Positions 1 through 12,312 of a DNA stretch of 64,000 nucleotides are shown in pieces. Numbering within the stretch: position 1 is the first letter of the stretch; each line of letters opens with the position of its first letter. Under the pieces are notes generated by a model. It was not told where the DNA came from. It made no database searches and saw only the letters and a program-made list of their open reading frames with translations. The DNA is from Homarus americanus. Lineage: Eukaryota; Arthropoda; Malacostraca; Decapoda; Nephropidae. The position numbers and the translations under genes are program-made. The DNA lies in the NCBI RefSeq assembly GCF_018991925.1, contig NW_024724368.1:6129652-6193651 (forward strand), read 5' to 3'.

Positions 1-565
1 CTAATCATATAATGGTTCTATAGGGTGATATTATTGTGTGGTGTTAAGTGAACGTATATAAGTTTACAATGGTTCTATAGGGTGATATTATTAAGTGTGT
101 GGTGTTAAGTGAACGTATCTAATCTTACAATGGTTCTTATAGGGTGATATTATTAAGTGTGTGGTGTTAAGTGAACGTATCTAATCTTACAATGGTTCTA
201 TAGGGTGATATTATTAAGTGTGTGGTGTTAAGTGAACGTATCTAATCATATAATGGTTCTATAGGGTGATATTGTTGAAGTGTGTGGTGTTAAGTGAACG
301 TATCTAATCATATAATGGTTCTATAGGGTGATATTGTTGAAGTGTGTGGTGTTAAGTGAACGTATCTAATCATATAATGGTTCTATAGGGTGATATTATT
401 AAGTGTGTGGTGTTAAGTGAACGTATCTTAAGTTTACAATGATTCTTTAAGTTAATTTTATCCCCTGATTGGTACTAAGTGAACGTGTTTAATCTTACAA
501 TGATTCTGTGGGTAAATATTGTTCTCTGACTGATTATAAGTGAATGTATTTAATGTTAATTTTAT
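1..565. repeat. Minisatellite, ~60-bp unit, about 9 copies
   Basis: The block is a head-to-tail array. Each unit contains ATGGTTCTATAGGGTGATAT, then a TTAAGTG stretch, then GTTAAGTGAACGTATCTAA. The first seven units are nearly identical and differ mainly by small indels (ATTATTAAG versus ATTGTTGAAG). The last two or three are diverged and run into dispersed family R. The array is cut by the window edge. No coding potential was seen. Confidence 0.93.
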
Positions 566-740
566 CTCCTAACTGGTGCTAAGTGAACGTATCTAGTTAA
601 GGCAGAGTCTCAAGTATGATGTTTACACTCGTTTAGGTGTAATTTTCGTGCCTTAGCTCAAGTCAGCCAGTTCAGGTACACCTCCTAACATCATCAGCTA
701 CGAGGGAAATTCAACTTACGAACCTTTGAGAGAGTGAGCC
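566..740 (+). repeat. Dispersed repeat family R, copy 1
   Basis: This stretch contains TATCTAGTTAAGGCAGAGTCTCA, broken here as TATCTAGTTAAGG then CAGAGTCTCA. It is followed after ~110 bp by GAAATTCAACTTACGAACCT. The same landmarks in the same order recur at 9056-9262 and, more decayed, at 7322-7480. Parts recur in reverse at 7165-7215 and 45545-45585. The left end is continuous with the last units of the 60-bp array, so the array may have expanded from one end of this element. Family unknown. Confidence 0.6.
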
Positions 741-1161
741 GTGAGCCGCACCCGAAGCAGTCCTGTAGTGAGTTTATCCTCTTGACGTGTATAAGTAAGT
801 TATGGCTCTTTTTTCTGCCTCTCTCTCTCTCTCTTTCCTTATTTTTCCTCCTCTGCCAGTTTTGTGTGGGAGGACTCAAGGGAAACAGGAACCTGAAGGA
901 ACGTGAGACATGGTTAGTGTGATTTGTGTAAGACAGGTGTAGAAGGTGACAGGTAAGTGGTGAAACGCCTCGTAGGAACACACAAACACACACACACACA
1001 CACTCACTTACTTACTCAACCAGCAAACTAAAATATACAAAGTGAATCCTCTTCTTTTTATTGTATCAGTCGACTGGTAACAAGCAATAAGATCTAGATC
1101 AGTGCCAGCTGTCACTTGAGCCTGAAGGGGCAACAAGTCGTGAGGCGAGTATTTCTTTTTG

Positions 1162-1200
<39 letters not shown>

Positions 1201-1335
1201 GGTCGGGGTTCACGGGTTGGTGGCGTTCCATCAGTCTGCTGGGGGCTGCTGTGTTCGCCCTGCTGTTGTACCCGAGGCCTTGTACTCCAGGGGACGGAGC
1301 AGGTTCTGGCGGGCATCATTTGTTATTGCTTGGTC
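741..1335. other. Non-genic stretch with short microsatellites
   Basis: It holds a short CT run near 820, a CA run near 985-1003 and (GT)17 at about 1165-1199. Open frames here are read through these runs. I see no gene. Confidence 0.7.
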
Positions 1336-1528
1336 GGCTCACGTGAAGATTAGACGCCGGAGTTTATTTCACCTCATGATTAAATACAGCAACGCTAACC
1401 TAACCTAACCGAACCTAACCTAACCTAACCTAACCTTAGCCTCCTCACCCCCCCCCTCAGGTAGCATTAGGTTAGGGTGTTTAATCGTCAAGTGAAATAA
1501 GATGTGACGATTAATCTTTAGGTGAGCC
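1336..1528. mobile_element. Foldback MITE family A, copy 1, CCTAA core
   Basis: The left arm begins GGCTCACGTGAAGATTAGAC and includes TTATTTCACCTCATGATTAA. The right arm is its inverse, with GTTAGGGTGTTTAATCGTCA, AGTGAAATAAG and a GGTGAGCC end that mirrors the left GGCTCAC. Between them lie eight or so CCTAAC repeats with a few variants, then a C-rich stretch. No clear target duplication is visible. It has no coding capacity. Confidence 0.85.
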
Positions 1529-1636
1529 ATTTTGTAGTTTGTAAAGAAAAGGATACCTTAACCCTAGTTAGTATTAGAAATGTTGTTAAGACTTCATCAC
1601 CTTTACACACACACACACACACACACGCACACAAGC

Positions 1637-1669
<33 letters not shown>

Positions 1670-2298
1670 GTGATCATCCCCGAAAACACACTACTGTACA
1701 CACAAATCTTAACCCGCCCAGCTGAGTTCAAAATAAATATAATATCACCGTGTATCAGTATAGTAAGTCTTGGGTATATTATTTTATTATCTATATATTT
1801 ATCACTAACACCCCGTAGATACTCTTACGGCTACAAGTACACTCAGAGGAAAGATTCACATCCCTTCATCTAAGCTTCATAACAAACATAAGTACCCAGT
1901 AAGCTGTGTTTCATATCAAGCTGAGGTAAAGCTCAACACACACACACACACACCACACACACCTCTGGAGCTCCGAGTGAGACAGGTGCAGGCTGCGTGA
2001 CGACCAATCAATGTCACGGGTTCAACCTCTCCTCGCTGGTGATTGGCTGTGTGGGTCAGGTTGTGGTGTCTACCTTCCCTTTCAGTGGTGGGAGTGTCGA
2101 TATTTGTTGCTGTGGTTTTTGTCGTTGTTTTTGACCTGTTTTGACCTCGTTTAGATGAGTTAGATAGAATCATTTGACCTCTGTAGAGTGAACAAAGTTT
2201 TTATTGGATAAGTTTTGGTATTGTATTTGAATTATTTAAAAATGGTGATTATTATTATTAATATTATTACTATTATTATTGTTGTTATTTTTATTATT

Positions 2299-2331
<33 letters not shown>

Positions 2332-3180
2332 CAAGCTCTACTTTTCGAACACTTGAGACAAAATAAATTATTGAACAAGAAATATCGCCCTCCCTCAACC
2401 CTCTGGTCACTCCCCCACGCCCTCTCTCCCATCAGGTAGTATATCCCACTATTCCCTCCCCACTCTCTCCAATCTCCCCCACCTCCCCCCCGCCCTCCCC
2501 ACCGCCCTCCACCAGCCACTCCCTATCTCCCCTCTTCCCCTTCCTCGTATAACTATATCCCTTTCCCCCACCACTTTAAGCTATTAGGGGGTGAACAAAG
2601 GGGAGATGAGGGGGTAGGGGGGATGCATCTCTACCCCTTCTCACTAACAAAGCTTAACTACCATATCCGCCTCTCACTCTCAGTTAGTAGATGAGGGAGG
2701 GGTAGGAGGACGGAGGGAAGATTGGGGAGAGGAGGAGAGGGGAAGAGAGAAGAAAGAGGAAGGAGGAGGAAGGATGTTGCCTCTACCACGACCTCACTGC
2801 CCCCCACCCTCCTCTTCCGCCCTCTTAGCAACTATCTCAGTTTTTATGTGATACTTAAAGGAGGAGGAGAGAGAGAGAGAGAGAGGCCCGCCATCCACCT
2901 GCTGCCAACACCTAATAATTGGTAATATCCTCGTGTGTTCCTGCCCCCCACCATGACACCTCCTGAGGCACTGGGTTGACTCACACGGCACCACCATCCT
3001 CCCTACGGCACCATCCTCCCTATACAAGGCACTCATCCTCATTTTGCATCCTATTATCGGTCATCCTGTGGTCAGCGTCATTCATTTATATCCTATTGTT
3101 GCCATCCTGTCCTTAATGTCATGTTTGCCATCCTGTTAAATCCTGTACTAACTTCCTTCTTCTTGTCACTATCACCTGTT
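1529..3180. other. Non-genic stretch with microsatellites and purine- or pyrimidine-rich tracts
   Basis: It contains an interrupted (AC)n at about 1603-1669, an (ATT/GTT)n tract at about 2246-2331, a C-rich pyrimidine tract at 2390-2580 and a G+A-rich stretch at 2583-2780. No gene or RNA was recognised. Confidence 0.7.
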
Positions 3181-3535
3181 GTATCATGCGTCCTCTCCCA
3201 CTTCCCCTCTTTTTCTCTTCCTTTCCCCTTCCTCTCCTCCCTCCCTCCCTCCCCTCTCTTCCCCTCTCCCCCACCCCTCTCTCTCTCAATCCTTGTTCCT
3301 TTTCCTTCCCCACCTCTTCCCCTTCTCATTCCCTCTCCGTTTCTATTTCATCTTTTCCCTTTTCATCTGCCCTTTCCCTCACCCTTCCTCCTACTTTCCC
3401 CTCTTTCTTTCCATTATCCTTCCCCCCTTCCATTTCCCTTCCTCTCTTACCCTCCCTCTTAACTTCCCCTTTCTCTTCCTCCTCTTTTCCCTTCTTACTC
3501 TTCCCCTTCTTACTTTCCCCTTCCTCCCCCCTAGA
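3181..3535. repeat. Long polypyrimidine tract (CT-rich strand)
   Basis: About 350 bp of the plus strand is almost exclusively C and T in CCCTTCCT-like words. The 100-135 residue open frames here (rich in P, S, L and F on plus, R, G, E and K on minus) are composition artefacts. Such asymmetric tracts can form triplex or H-DNA in principle. Confidence 0.85.
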
Positions 3536-3583
3536 CAGGTGGAGGTGGTAGTGGTGAACAAGAGGATCGTCGTTCCGCTCCTC

Positions 3584-3890
3584 TGAATGTTGTTACTACT
3601 GCTGCTGCTGCCTCTACCCGCCTGCCTCTCCCTTATGGTCCTTACTACTGCTGCTGCTGCCTCTGCACCTGCCCGCTCTCCATGGTCCTTACTACTGCTG
3701 CTGCTGCCTCTGGTCCTGCCTGCTGCCTCACCTGGGTCCTTACTTCCTGCTGCTGCTGCCTCTACCTGCCTCTCCATGGTCCTTACCTACTACTGCTGCT
3801 GCTGCCTCTACTCTACTCTGCTGCTGCTCTACCCCATGTGGTCCTTACTACTGCTGCTGCTGCCTCTACTGCCTCCATGCCTGCCTACTA
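3584..3890. repeat. CTG-containing minisatellite, ~45-60 bp unit
   Basis: GGTCCTTACTACTGCTGCTG followed by CTGCCTCT recurs about five times at irregular 40-60 bp spacing. Each unit carries a (CTG)3-5 core. The leucine-rich open frame across it is a by-product of the repeat. Confidence 0.85.
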
Positions 3891-4633
3891 CCTGCCATCT
3901 TACCTGCACCCATGCCACCCTTACCTTACCTTGGTTCCACCTGCAGGACTACCCCGCCTCACCGCAGGTTCTCTGAGATTCTTATTTGTTATTACAAGAC
4001 GTCCACCTGCTGTCACCACCTTGTTTACTCAGTAGTTTTCTTTTGCTTTCTGCCGCCTCCTCCTCCTCCCCCCCTCTTCCTCGTCTCCCCCTCTCTCTCC
4101 TCCTCCTCCTCCCTCCCCCCTTCCTCCTCTTCCTCTCCCCTTCTTCTTCCTATTCTTCATCTTACAGCAACAGTTACAAGTCACATGGGGTCCAGTCTTA
4201 ATCGCCCCTCAGTCACAGCCAAGCCATTCAGTTTGGGACTCAATAGGATTTGATTCTATAGGGGATGGAATCAATTAGACTACGGCATAGTAGGATTAGG
4301 GATTATTACTATTCCTTCCATTACGATCGGGAATAATCAGGATTGGTGACTGTTAGGATTATCGTCTCTAAGGATAGGGGTAGTTAGGATTGTTGTGTTA
4401 GAATTAGGAGCCTTCTAGGATTAAGATTAGGGTCTATTAGTAGGTTGAGGCCCGTTAGATTGGCCAATCCTACCCTCGCGATGCCCCCTCCCTCGCGATG
4501 CCCCTCCTCGCCCTCATGCTCGTGGTGTGGCCTCCGTGACCTCACCAACCCTCACTTCCGGCGAATCTTTTTAACACTTAATTACAAACCGTGATTATGG
4601 TGCTTGGAAGGTGTTACGTCACAACAGTTTTTC
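3891..4633. other. Non-genic stretch
   Basis: A second CT-rich tract lies at about 4050-4145. After it comes AT-richer sequence with repeated TAGGATT words at 4245-4450. Nothing gene-like was seen. Confidence 0.6.
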
Positions 4634-4926
4634 AGATCACGTGAAGATTAGACACGCCAGCTTATTTCGCCTTCAGATTAATCACGTTAATCTAATTTTA
4701 CGTAATCTAGCCTAAACTAACCTAAATTAACCGAACCTAACCAAACCTGACCTGACCTAACCTAACCTAAACCTGATCTGACCTAAAGCCTGACCAACTA
4801 ACCTGACCTAACCAAACCTGACCTGACTGAACCTAACCTAACCTAACCAAATCCCCCAGGTAGCGTTAGGGCGTTTAATTATATACCAGGTGAAACAAGC
4901 TTGGGGGGTGGTATATTAGACACCCA
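4634..4926. mobile_element. Foldback MITE family A, copy 2, CCTAA/CCTGA core
   Basis: The left arm reads AGATCACGTGAAGATTAGAC then GCCAGCTTATTTCGCCTTCA. The right arm is recognisable as GGTAGCGTTAGGGCGTTTAA and AGGTGAAACAAGC, then decays into GGGGTGGTATATTAGACACC. The core is a ~170-bp degenerate mixture of CCTAA, CCTGA and CCAAA pentamers. Confidence 0.8.
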
Positions 4927-5519
4927 CTTTAAAGGAATTCCTCTCTCAGCAAAATCACTTTCAGTCAATTCACAAAAGGCGGAAACAAATTACAGTATAC
5001 TTCTTCTTAAATATAACTAATATACTTTGGAGATATTACGATATATTTCTTCTAATTCCTTAACACATTTAACCTGAGTTAGTTAAGACACCTGTATCAG
5101 TGTGTCTTTATATTACTATCAACAAACACCTAAGATTACCTCGTTAAGCTTCACACTACAGGTAATGAGGTGAATATATTGTACTCCTCAGGTTGTGGTG
5201 GTAGTTATAATACTGCAGTTAGTGTGTGAGAAGGGATTAATAGTTTGTTACCTGTTGTAGAGTAATTAAGGTGGTGTCTGTCTGTCTGTCTGTCTGGCCG
5301 CTCAATAAGTGGAATTTTATTGGCTGTAAAATAGTCAGGCTATATATAGGATTTTTATTCACTATTTATGGTCAATTTCGGTTCTGGTCTTGGTTGAGGT
5401 AGGGAGGGGGGGTGTGGTAGAGAGGGGGGTGTGGTAGAGAGGGGGTGGTTGAGGTAGAGAGGGGGTGGTTGATGATATTAGTTGTAGTGTGTGGTGGAGG
5501 TGTATGCAGGTATAAAGTA

Positions 5520-5552
<33 letters not shown>

Positions 5553-5870
5553 GGTCTACAGTAATAATGAAAATAGTGAAAAGCAACAAAATCAACGATA
5601 ATATCACTGCCTCAGCTAACTGTTGCAAAGGTATCATTAGCCTGGTTGTACAGAGATGAGATAATGATATTGCAATTACGGTCACTGACAATAACGGGGT
5701 TGGTGATTGCTTGATCCTACATACAGTTAGTTACCTGATGATGGCAGGTAATGAAGACTTGATGGTGGGGGTGGTTGTTGGGGGGTGGTTGTTGTGGCTT
5801 TGTGGTTGTGGATGGTGGTGGTGGTGGTTGTTATTGTGATGGGTTTTGTGGTTGTACTGTCAAAGCTCTG
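4927..5870. other. Non-genic stretch with small microsatellites
   Basis: Contains (TCTG)5 near 5277-5296, a GGGGGTGTGGTAGAGA minisatellite at about 5395-5475 and (AAT)10 at about 5519-5550. The 5760-5870 part is T/G-rich (TGGTGGTGG). No gene was seen. Confidence 0.65.
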
Positions 5871-5873
5871 TAC

Positions 5874-6190
5874 ACACAACACACTGTACACACAACACAC
5901 TGTACACACAACACACTGTACACACAACACACTGTACACACAACACACTGTACACACAACACACTGTACACACAACACACTGTACGCACAACACACTGTA
6001 CGCACAACACACTGTACACTCAACACACTGTACGTACAACACACTGTACACACAACACACTGTACACACAACACACTGTACACACAACACACTGTACACA
6101 CAACACACTGTACACACAACACACTGTACGCACAACACACTGTACACTCAACACACTGTACACACAACACACTGTACACACACCACTTGT
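5874..6190. repeat. Minisatellite, 16-bp unit, ~19 copies
   Basis: Unit TGTACACACAACACAC repeats with rare substitutions (GTACGC, GTACAC, GTACGT). A 16-bp unit rotates through frames every 48 bp. This creates several overlapping 60-156 residue open frames on both strands that are not genes. Confidence 0.95.
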
Positions 6191-6490
6191 AACACACAAC
6201 ACACCTCTAACATCCACACACCCTTGTAACTAACCATCCACCTCTAACATCCACACACCCTTGTAACTTGTAACCCATCCACCTCTAACATCCACACACC
6301 CTTGTAACTAACCATCCACCTCTAACATCCACACACCCTTGTAACTAACCATCCACCTCTAACATCCACACACCCTTGTAACTAACCATCCACCTCTAAC
6401 ATCCACACACCCTTGTAACTAACCATCCACCTCTAACATCCACACACCCTTGTAACTGACCATCCACCTCTAACATCCACACACCCTTGT
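6187..6490. repeat. Minisatellite, 37-bp unit, ~8 copies
   Basis: Unit CTTGTAACTAACCATCCACC followed by TCTAACATCCACACACC repeats with near identity. One unit carries an extra TTGTAAC. It directly abuts the preceding 16-bp array and shares the ACAC-rich junction. Confidence 0.95.
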
Positions 6491-6848
6491 ACCAGGCTCT
6501 TGTAAGCTCTCCCTCCACCGGACGTTTACCTGAAGACAAAATATACAGGTGTTTTATGGGAGAGTTTTACGTGTCATCCAATAAGCAGGTGATGTGCTGA
6601 GGTCTTGACCCCTATCTGGCCCGGGCACCTCAAATCATGATCCCAGCGTCCCTGCCCACCACTTCACCGCGGCCCCCTGCAGAGTTTTTATCACGTGAGG
6701 TGTGTGAGAGTACTATGGGTATTATCGATCCCCGTGTTAAGAGGAGGTCCAAGATGTGCTCACTAGGTTGCAGGGTCGGGGCGAGGGGAGGGGGGGGGGT
6801 TATAAAGCATTTATTGGTGGTATATCCTGCAGAATTGATATCTTGTTA
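6491..6848. other. Non-genic stretch
   Basis: Mixed-composition sequence with a G-run near 6783-6799. I see no RNA, coding or repeat signature. Confidence 0.55.
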
Positions 6849-7004
6849 GGGATCACGTGAAGATTAGATATCCTCAGCGTATTTCACATGATGGTAATAC
6901 ACTTTAATGTTTGTTACCATGGTGGGTTAGGTTAGGTTAGGTTAGTGTGAGGGAGTTTAACCACCAGGTGAAATAAGCTGGTGTGCCTAATCTTCACTTG
7001 GTTC
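6849..7004. mobile_element. Foldback MITE family A, copy 3, TTAGG core, candidate TSD
   Basis: Short copy: left arm GGGATCACGTGAAGATTAGA then GTATTTCACATGATGGTAAT. Right arm TTTAACCACCAGGTGAAATA then GCTGGTGTGCCTAATCTTCA. A small (GGTTA)4 core adjoins the right arm. CTTGTTA lies immediately outside both ends (6842-6848 and 7005-7011), a candidate target-site duplication of at least 7 bp. Confidence 0.87.
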
Positions 7005-7164
7005 CTTGTTATTATTCTAGCTGTTGGGTGGAATCTAAACGATAATGTTGGATATAAATCATTGTTTATCTGTTGTTCCTTCAGCTGTGTCTGGCCGGGG
7101 TGGGTTCACACATAGGGTCACACGATCAGTTTATCTCTTAGCTCTTTGACTTGAGCTAAAGAAA

Positions 7165-7215
7165 ACAACATACGTTTAAGAATGGCATCAATATTACACA
7201 GAGACTCTACCTTAC
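7165..7215 (-). repeat. Dispersed family R fragment, reverse orientation
   Basis: Read in reverse, ACCTTACAATAG and CAGAGACTCTACC match the AAGGCAGAGTCTC and GTGTAAT block of the family R copies at 590 and 9085. Similarity is by eye and short. Confidence 0.4.
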
Positions 7216-7321
7216 AATAGATAATTTGATTTATTTATTGTCGGGAAATAAAACTAAAATTAAGAATATTTTTTTTTTTCCGAATGATTCCCTCGCCTAA
7301 CTTTGCTCGCTAACTGAGGCT

Positions 7322-7480
7322 GACTGAACGTTATCTACTGAATCTCAAGCGTCAACGAAATTTTGACGCCATTTTGGTTGTGGTTTTTTTGTGTTGTAGC
7401 TTACTGTAAGTCAACCGGTTACGTTGGTTCTTACATCTCAAGTTATAAGGAAAATTCAACGTTTGAACCTCTGAAAATCT
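7322..7480 (+). repeat. Dispersed family R, diverged copy
   Basis: GAATCTCAAG, AGTCAACCGGTTACG, ACATCTCAAGTTATAAGG and AAAATTCAACGTTTGAACCT follow in the same order as the copy at 600-735. The 123-residue open frame that starts here is therefore partly repeat-derived and is not called as a gene. Confidence 0.5.
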
Positions 7481-7774
7481 GGTGCCAGGAATCAGTGACC
7501 TGGGTTGACCTGAGCAGCAATTGTGAGGCGGAGGATGAAGACACCAGGTCAGGGTGGTCGTGTCCGGTAATCACTCGCGACACCAACAAGCAACTGACTC
7601 CCCCAACACTCGTTTTACTGCCAGTCACTCTAATGGCCTCTCAACACTCCTCTTGTTCCCGACGTGTAATAGGGTTGACCCGGATTGACCAGAGCCATGT
7701 CATCGACTTAATGAAGACTTCACTGAATGGATGACCTACTCCCCCACCTAACTAGGCACTCAGGTGACCAATAA

Positions 7775-8026
7775 GTGATCACCACATGATTAGGCACTCC
7801 AGCTTATCACTTGATGACCGAATATGCTAACCCTACCCTACCCTACCCTACCCTACCCTGAGATAATTTAACCTAACTTACCCTAACCGACCCTTCCCTC
7901 CCCTAACCTAACCTAACCTAACCTAACCTAACCTAACCTAACCTTACCTTTCCTTACCTTGGTAGCGTTAGGGTGGTTAGTCATGAGGGGAAATAAACTG
8001 GGGGTAATCTAATCTTAAGGTGATCC
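7775..8026. mobile_element. Foldback MITE family A, copy 4, CCCTA/CCTAA core
   Basis: The left arm contains GTGATCACCACATGATTAGG and CACTCCAGCTTATCACTTGA. The right arm is GGTAGCGTTAGGGTGGTTAG, GGAAATAAACTGGGGG and TAATCTTAAGGTGATCC. The core begins with a homogeneous (CCCTA)5 run and passes to (CCTAA)n and CCTTA. This is an example of block-wise pentamer variants in one element. Confidence 0.85.
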
Positions 8027-8918
<892 letters not shown>

Positions 8919-8973
8919 CGCTGCCTCCGCCAAATCTTAGGTCGTGGGCCACAAAACTTCTTTAGAAATGTTT

Positions 8974-9055
8974 GGGATCACTTGAAGGTTAGACACCCCA
9001 ATCTTATTTAACCTGCTGATTAAACACCCTAACCTGACCTGACCTGACCTGACCT
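8974..9055. mobile_element. MITE family A, copy 5, solo left arm
   Basis: GGGATCACTTGAAGGTTAGA, CACCCCAATCTTATTTAACC and TGCTGATTAAACACCCTAAC are present, then four CCTGA pentamers. No right arm follows. Family R copy 2 begins at once, so the right half was lost or replaced. Confidence 0.75.
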
Positions 9056-9262
9056 GTATCTGGTGTTAAGTAATGAGTATCTAGATAAGGCAGAGTCTCA
9101 GTGTAATTCTTGTGCCATTTCTTTTTTTATTATTTCTACTATTAACATATCAGTAAGTAACTACAGATACACGTTCATATATTTTTACTTACGAGGAAAA
9201 TTAAGTTACGAACCTTTGAGAATATTGCCCAGGTTCTTATATCTTGAGTTAAGGGAAAACAA
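9056..9262 (+). repeat. Dispersed repeat family R, copy 2
   Basis: TGTTAAGTAATGAGTATCTA, GATAAGGCAGAGTCTCAGTG and ACTTACGAGGAAAATTAAGT then TACGAACCTTTGAGA align with 570-735. It keeps the same junction with a TAAGTGAACGTATCTA-like start, which links the family to the 60-bp array at the window start. Confidence 0.6.
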
Positions 9263-9465
9263 ATTATCTTAAGTCTTTTTTGAGAATACAGGTTCCTCAT
9301 TGTCCCTAAAGGTGATTCAGTTACCCTTTATGTTGGTCCAGTAACTAAGGGACAATTTTAAGGGGTTAGGTTAAAGGGTGTTGTTACGAGGTGGTGGTAG
9401 TAGGGCGGGGGGGGGGTGATCTTGACCTGGAACGGTTCCCTAAATTTTAAGTAATTCGGTAAAAG

Positions 9466-9835
9466 GTCAGTGTTACGTAAGGCCAGGTTAGTGTTACATA
9501 AGGCCAGGTCAGTGTTACGTAAGGCCAGGTGTGTGTTACGTAAGGCCAGGTCAGTCTTACGTAAGGCCAGGTCAGTTTTACATAAGGCCAGATCAATGTT
9601 ACAAAAGGCCAGGTCAGTGTTACATAAGGCCAGGTCAGTATTACGTAAGGCCAGGTGTGTGTTACGTAAGGCCAGGTCAGTCTTACGTAAGGCCAGGTCA
9701 GCGTTACATAAGGCCAGATCAATGTTACAAAAGGCCAGGTCAGTGTTACATAAGGCCAGATCAGTGTTAAGTAAGGCCAGGTCAGTGTTACATAAGCCCA
9801 GGTCAGTGTTAAGTAAGGCCAGGTCAGTGTTGCGG
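9466..9835. repeat. Minisatellite, 21-bp unit, ~17 copies, with 126-bp higher order
   Basis: Unit GTGTTACGTAAGGCCAGGTCA recurs as GTGTTACGTAAGGCCAGGTC plus A. A variant segment (GATCAATGTTACAAAAGGCC) occurs at 9591 and again at 9717. This indicates duplication of a six-unit block. Because 21 is a multiple of three, all frames stay open and produce spurious 79-162 residue open frames. Confidence 0.93.
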
Positions 9836-9942
9836 TAGTGTTCCACAGTGTAGTAACCGTTGCCTCCAACTATACTGTAACCTCACGTGGCCTCTGCCTT
9901 AAGAGACCTTACAGTTAGGACAACAGTGACGCGGAGTTCTGG

Positions 9943-10360
<418 letters not shown>

Positions 10361-11141
10361 CAAGTTGACAGTGCGTGCGGTCTCTGTTGACACACAGTCT
10401 CCCTCCCGTTACACCCACACGCACACCAAACTCAAAACAACTTATCGGTTTCCGCATTCTTGAAGACTCGAGCGTTAGTAACTTCCCCTACACGTGTACC
10501 TATAGAACGGTCGTTAGTATCAGTCTGTCCGTGGTAGCAGTCGAGTCTCGGTGTGGTATTAACGTCATCTTGACCTCTTTTTGTGCTGGAGAGTTTGTTA
10601 GATATGTTATTGTTATTATCTTGTTTAATTAATATATTACGAGATTAATTTAATGTAAAAATTTTAATTAATCCGTTATGGAAAAATAATGTTTCGTACG
10701 AATGTTTATGAATCCTTGAGAAAATATTGATCTTCCGAACATCTATGAATCCGTAGAAAAAAAAATCTTACGAACCTTTAAAATTATCATACGAAGTTTT
10801 ATGAATCCTTACAAAAAAGAATTAATCCCACGAACGCTTTTTTTTGGGGGGGGGGTGAATCCGGGTTTTGAGTCTTGGCCAGTATTTACATTCGTGAGGT
10901 CTGGGCTCTCTTTGACAGTCACACAGGCAGACGCTCAACCCATTCCTGTATTTGTGTTTCTTGTTACCATTCTTGTGTTGACGTAACTTTACTCTGGATC
11001 TTTTGGCCTCGTGTAAGACCATTTTGTGTTGCCTTTTACGGTTTTAGGCTTTATAATTATGGATTAGAATGATGAATAAAGGCGTAAAGGGTAAGTGTGT
11101 AGTGACTTTCTTGTTTTAGATAAGGAACTGTAGTGTTGGTA
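10361..11141. other. AT-rich non-genic stretch
   Basis: From about 10690 to 10815 a decayed ~40-bp repetition appears (TTATGAATCC ... TACGAA words). Nothing else was recognised. Confidence 0.55.
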
Positions 11142-11193
11142 CCATACATACATACATACATACATACATACATACATACATACATACATACAT
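11142..11193. repeat. (CATA)~13 microsatellite
   Basis: Perfect tetranucleotide run. Confidence 0.95.
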
Positions 11194-11436
11194 CTTATCA
11201 GTACAGTATATATATTTACATAATCAAAATACAAAGTTTCTCCACCATTTTCTTTTCCTTATAAAATATAATTCACTGGTTTCATTTTTCTCTCGCCGCC
11301 CACATTAGTTCCACACACCCTTGTCTAGCATAGGTCTAATGAACCACATAATTGGTAGGCCTATTTATGGTATTTTACACTCGCACCTCATCTCTTTCAA
11401 CCACTTTAAGAGGAAGAAGTGGTGGGAGCCAGGAAC

Positions 11437-12070
11437 TCAATTTTGGGTTAGGTTAGGTTAGGTTAGGTTAGGCTAGGCTAGGCTAGGCTAGGCTAGGCTT
11501 TTGATGGTAGACTTAGGTAGGGTAGTGTAAGCTCCGCTGGGGCAGGTTAGGCAAAGCTGCTGCTAGGCTAGGAGGTTGCTAGGCTTTGATGAGCAAACTT
11601 AGGTAGGGTAGTGCAAGTTCTGCTGCAGGCTAGGTTAAAGCTGCTGGTTAAGTTAGGTTAGGCCAGGCTAGGCCAGGCTTTGATGAGTAGACTTAGGTAG
11701 GGCAGTGCAAGTTCTGCTGGGGTGGTAGGTTAGGGGTTAAGTTAGGTTAGGCTTTGGATGAGTTAGGTAGGGTAGTGTAAAGCCAGGCTAGGTTAGGTTA
11801 GGTTAGGTTAGGTTAGGCTTTGATGAGTAGACTTAGGGTGGGGTAGTGTAAGTTCTGCTGGGGTAGGTTAGGTTAAAGCTGGGTTAAGTTAGGTTAGGTT
11901 GGGTTAGGTTAGGCTAGGCTAGGCTAGGCTTTGATGAGTAGACTTAGGGTAGGGTAGTGTAAGTTCTGCTGGGGTAGGTTAGGTTGAAGCTGGGTTAAGG
12001 TGAGTTAAATTTGATTGTGTAAAATTTAGGATGATTAGGTGTTTAGTTGGTTAGGTTAGGTTAGGGATTG
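11437..12070. repeat. TTAGG-based higher-order tandem array
   Basis: Six units each carry CTTTGATGAGTAGACTTAGG, then a GTAGGGTAGTG segment, then AAGTTCTGCTGGGG. They begin near 11499, 11585, 11678, 11752, 11819 and 11929. They are separated by variable runs of GGTTA and GGCTA pentamers, so the period ranges from about 67 to 110 bp. One unit (11752) is shortened. The array is not flanked by family A arms, so it is a different way of hosting telomere-type pentamers. Confidence 0.88.
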
Positions 12071-12156
12071 GTTAACTTAAGATGAAATATCTTACTCTAG
12101 GGTAAATTCGGTAAGACTGGGTGAAGTTAGTTTAATTGTTGCTCTACTACGTTAGC

Positions 12157-12193
12157 GATTCAGATTCGGATATTATTTATCTGAATCTGAATC
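12157..12193. repeat. Short inverted repeat
   Basis: GATTCAGATTCGGATA and TATCTGAATCTGAATC are reverse complements with one mismatch, separated by about five bases. No function is assigned. Confidence 0.6.
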
Positions 12194-12263
12194 CGCAAAG
12201 CAAAATCCACAGTTGGATCCGAATCCGACCTAAACGTCAAAACAGTCAGTCTATATTTCCCAG

Positions 12264-12266
<3 letters not shown>

Positions 12267-12309
<43 letters not shown>
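12267..12309. repeat. (GA)~21 microsatellite
   Basis: Perfect dinucleotide run. Confidence 0.95.

Positions 12310-12312
<3 letters not shown>

Noticed and set aside
1396..1435. TTAGG/CCTAA tracts as evidence of a chromosome end
   Set aside because: Tracts are short, in both orientations, scattered over the whole window and mostly framed by MITE arms; they are interstitial.
7363..7734. 123-residue open frame
   Set aside because: Its first third lies in dispersed family R and the rest has no recognisable domain.
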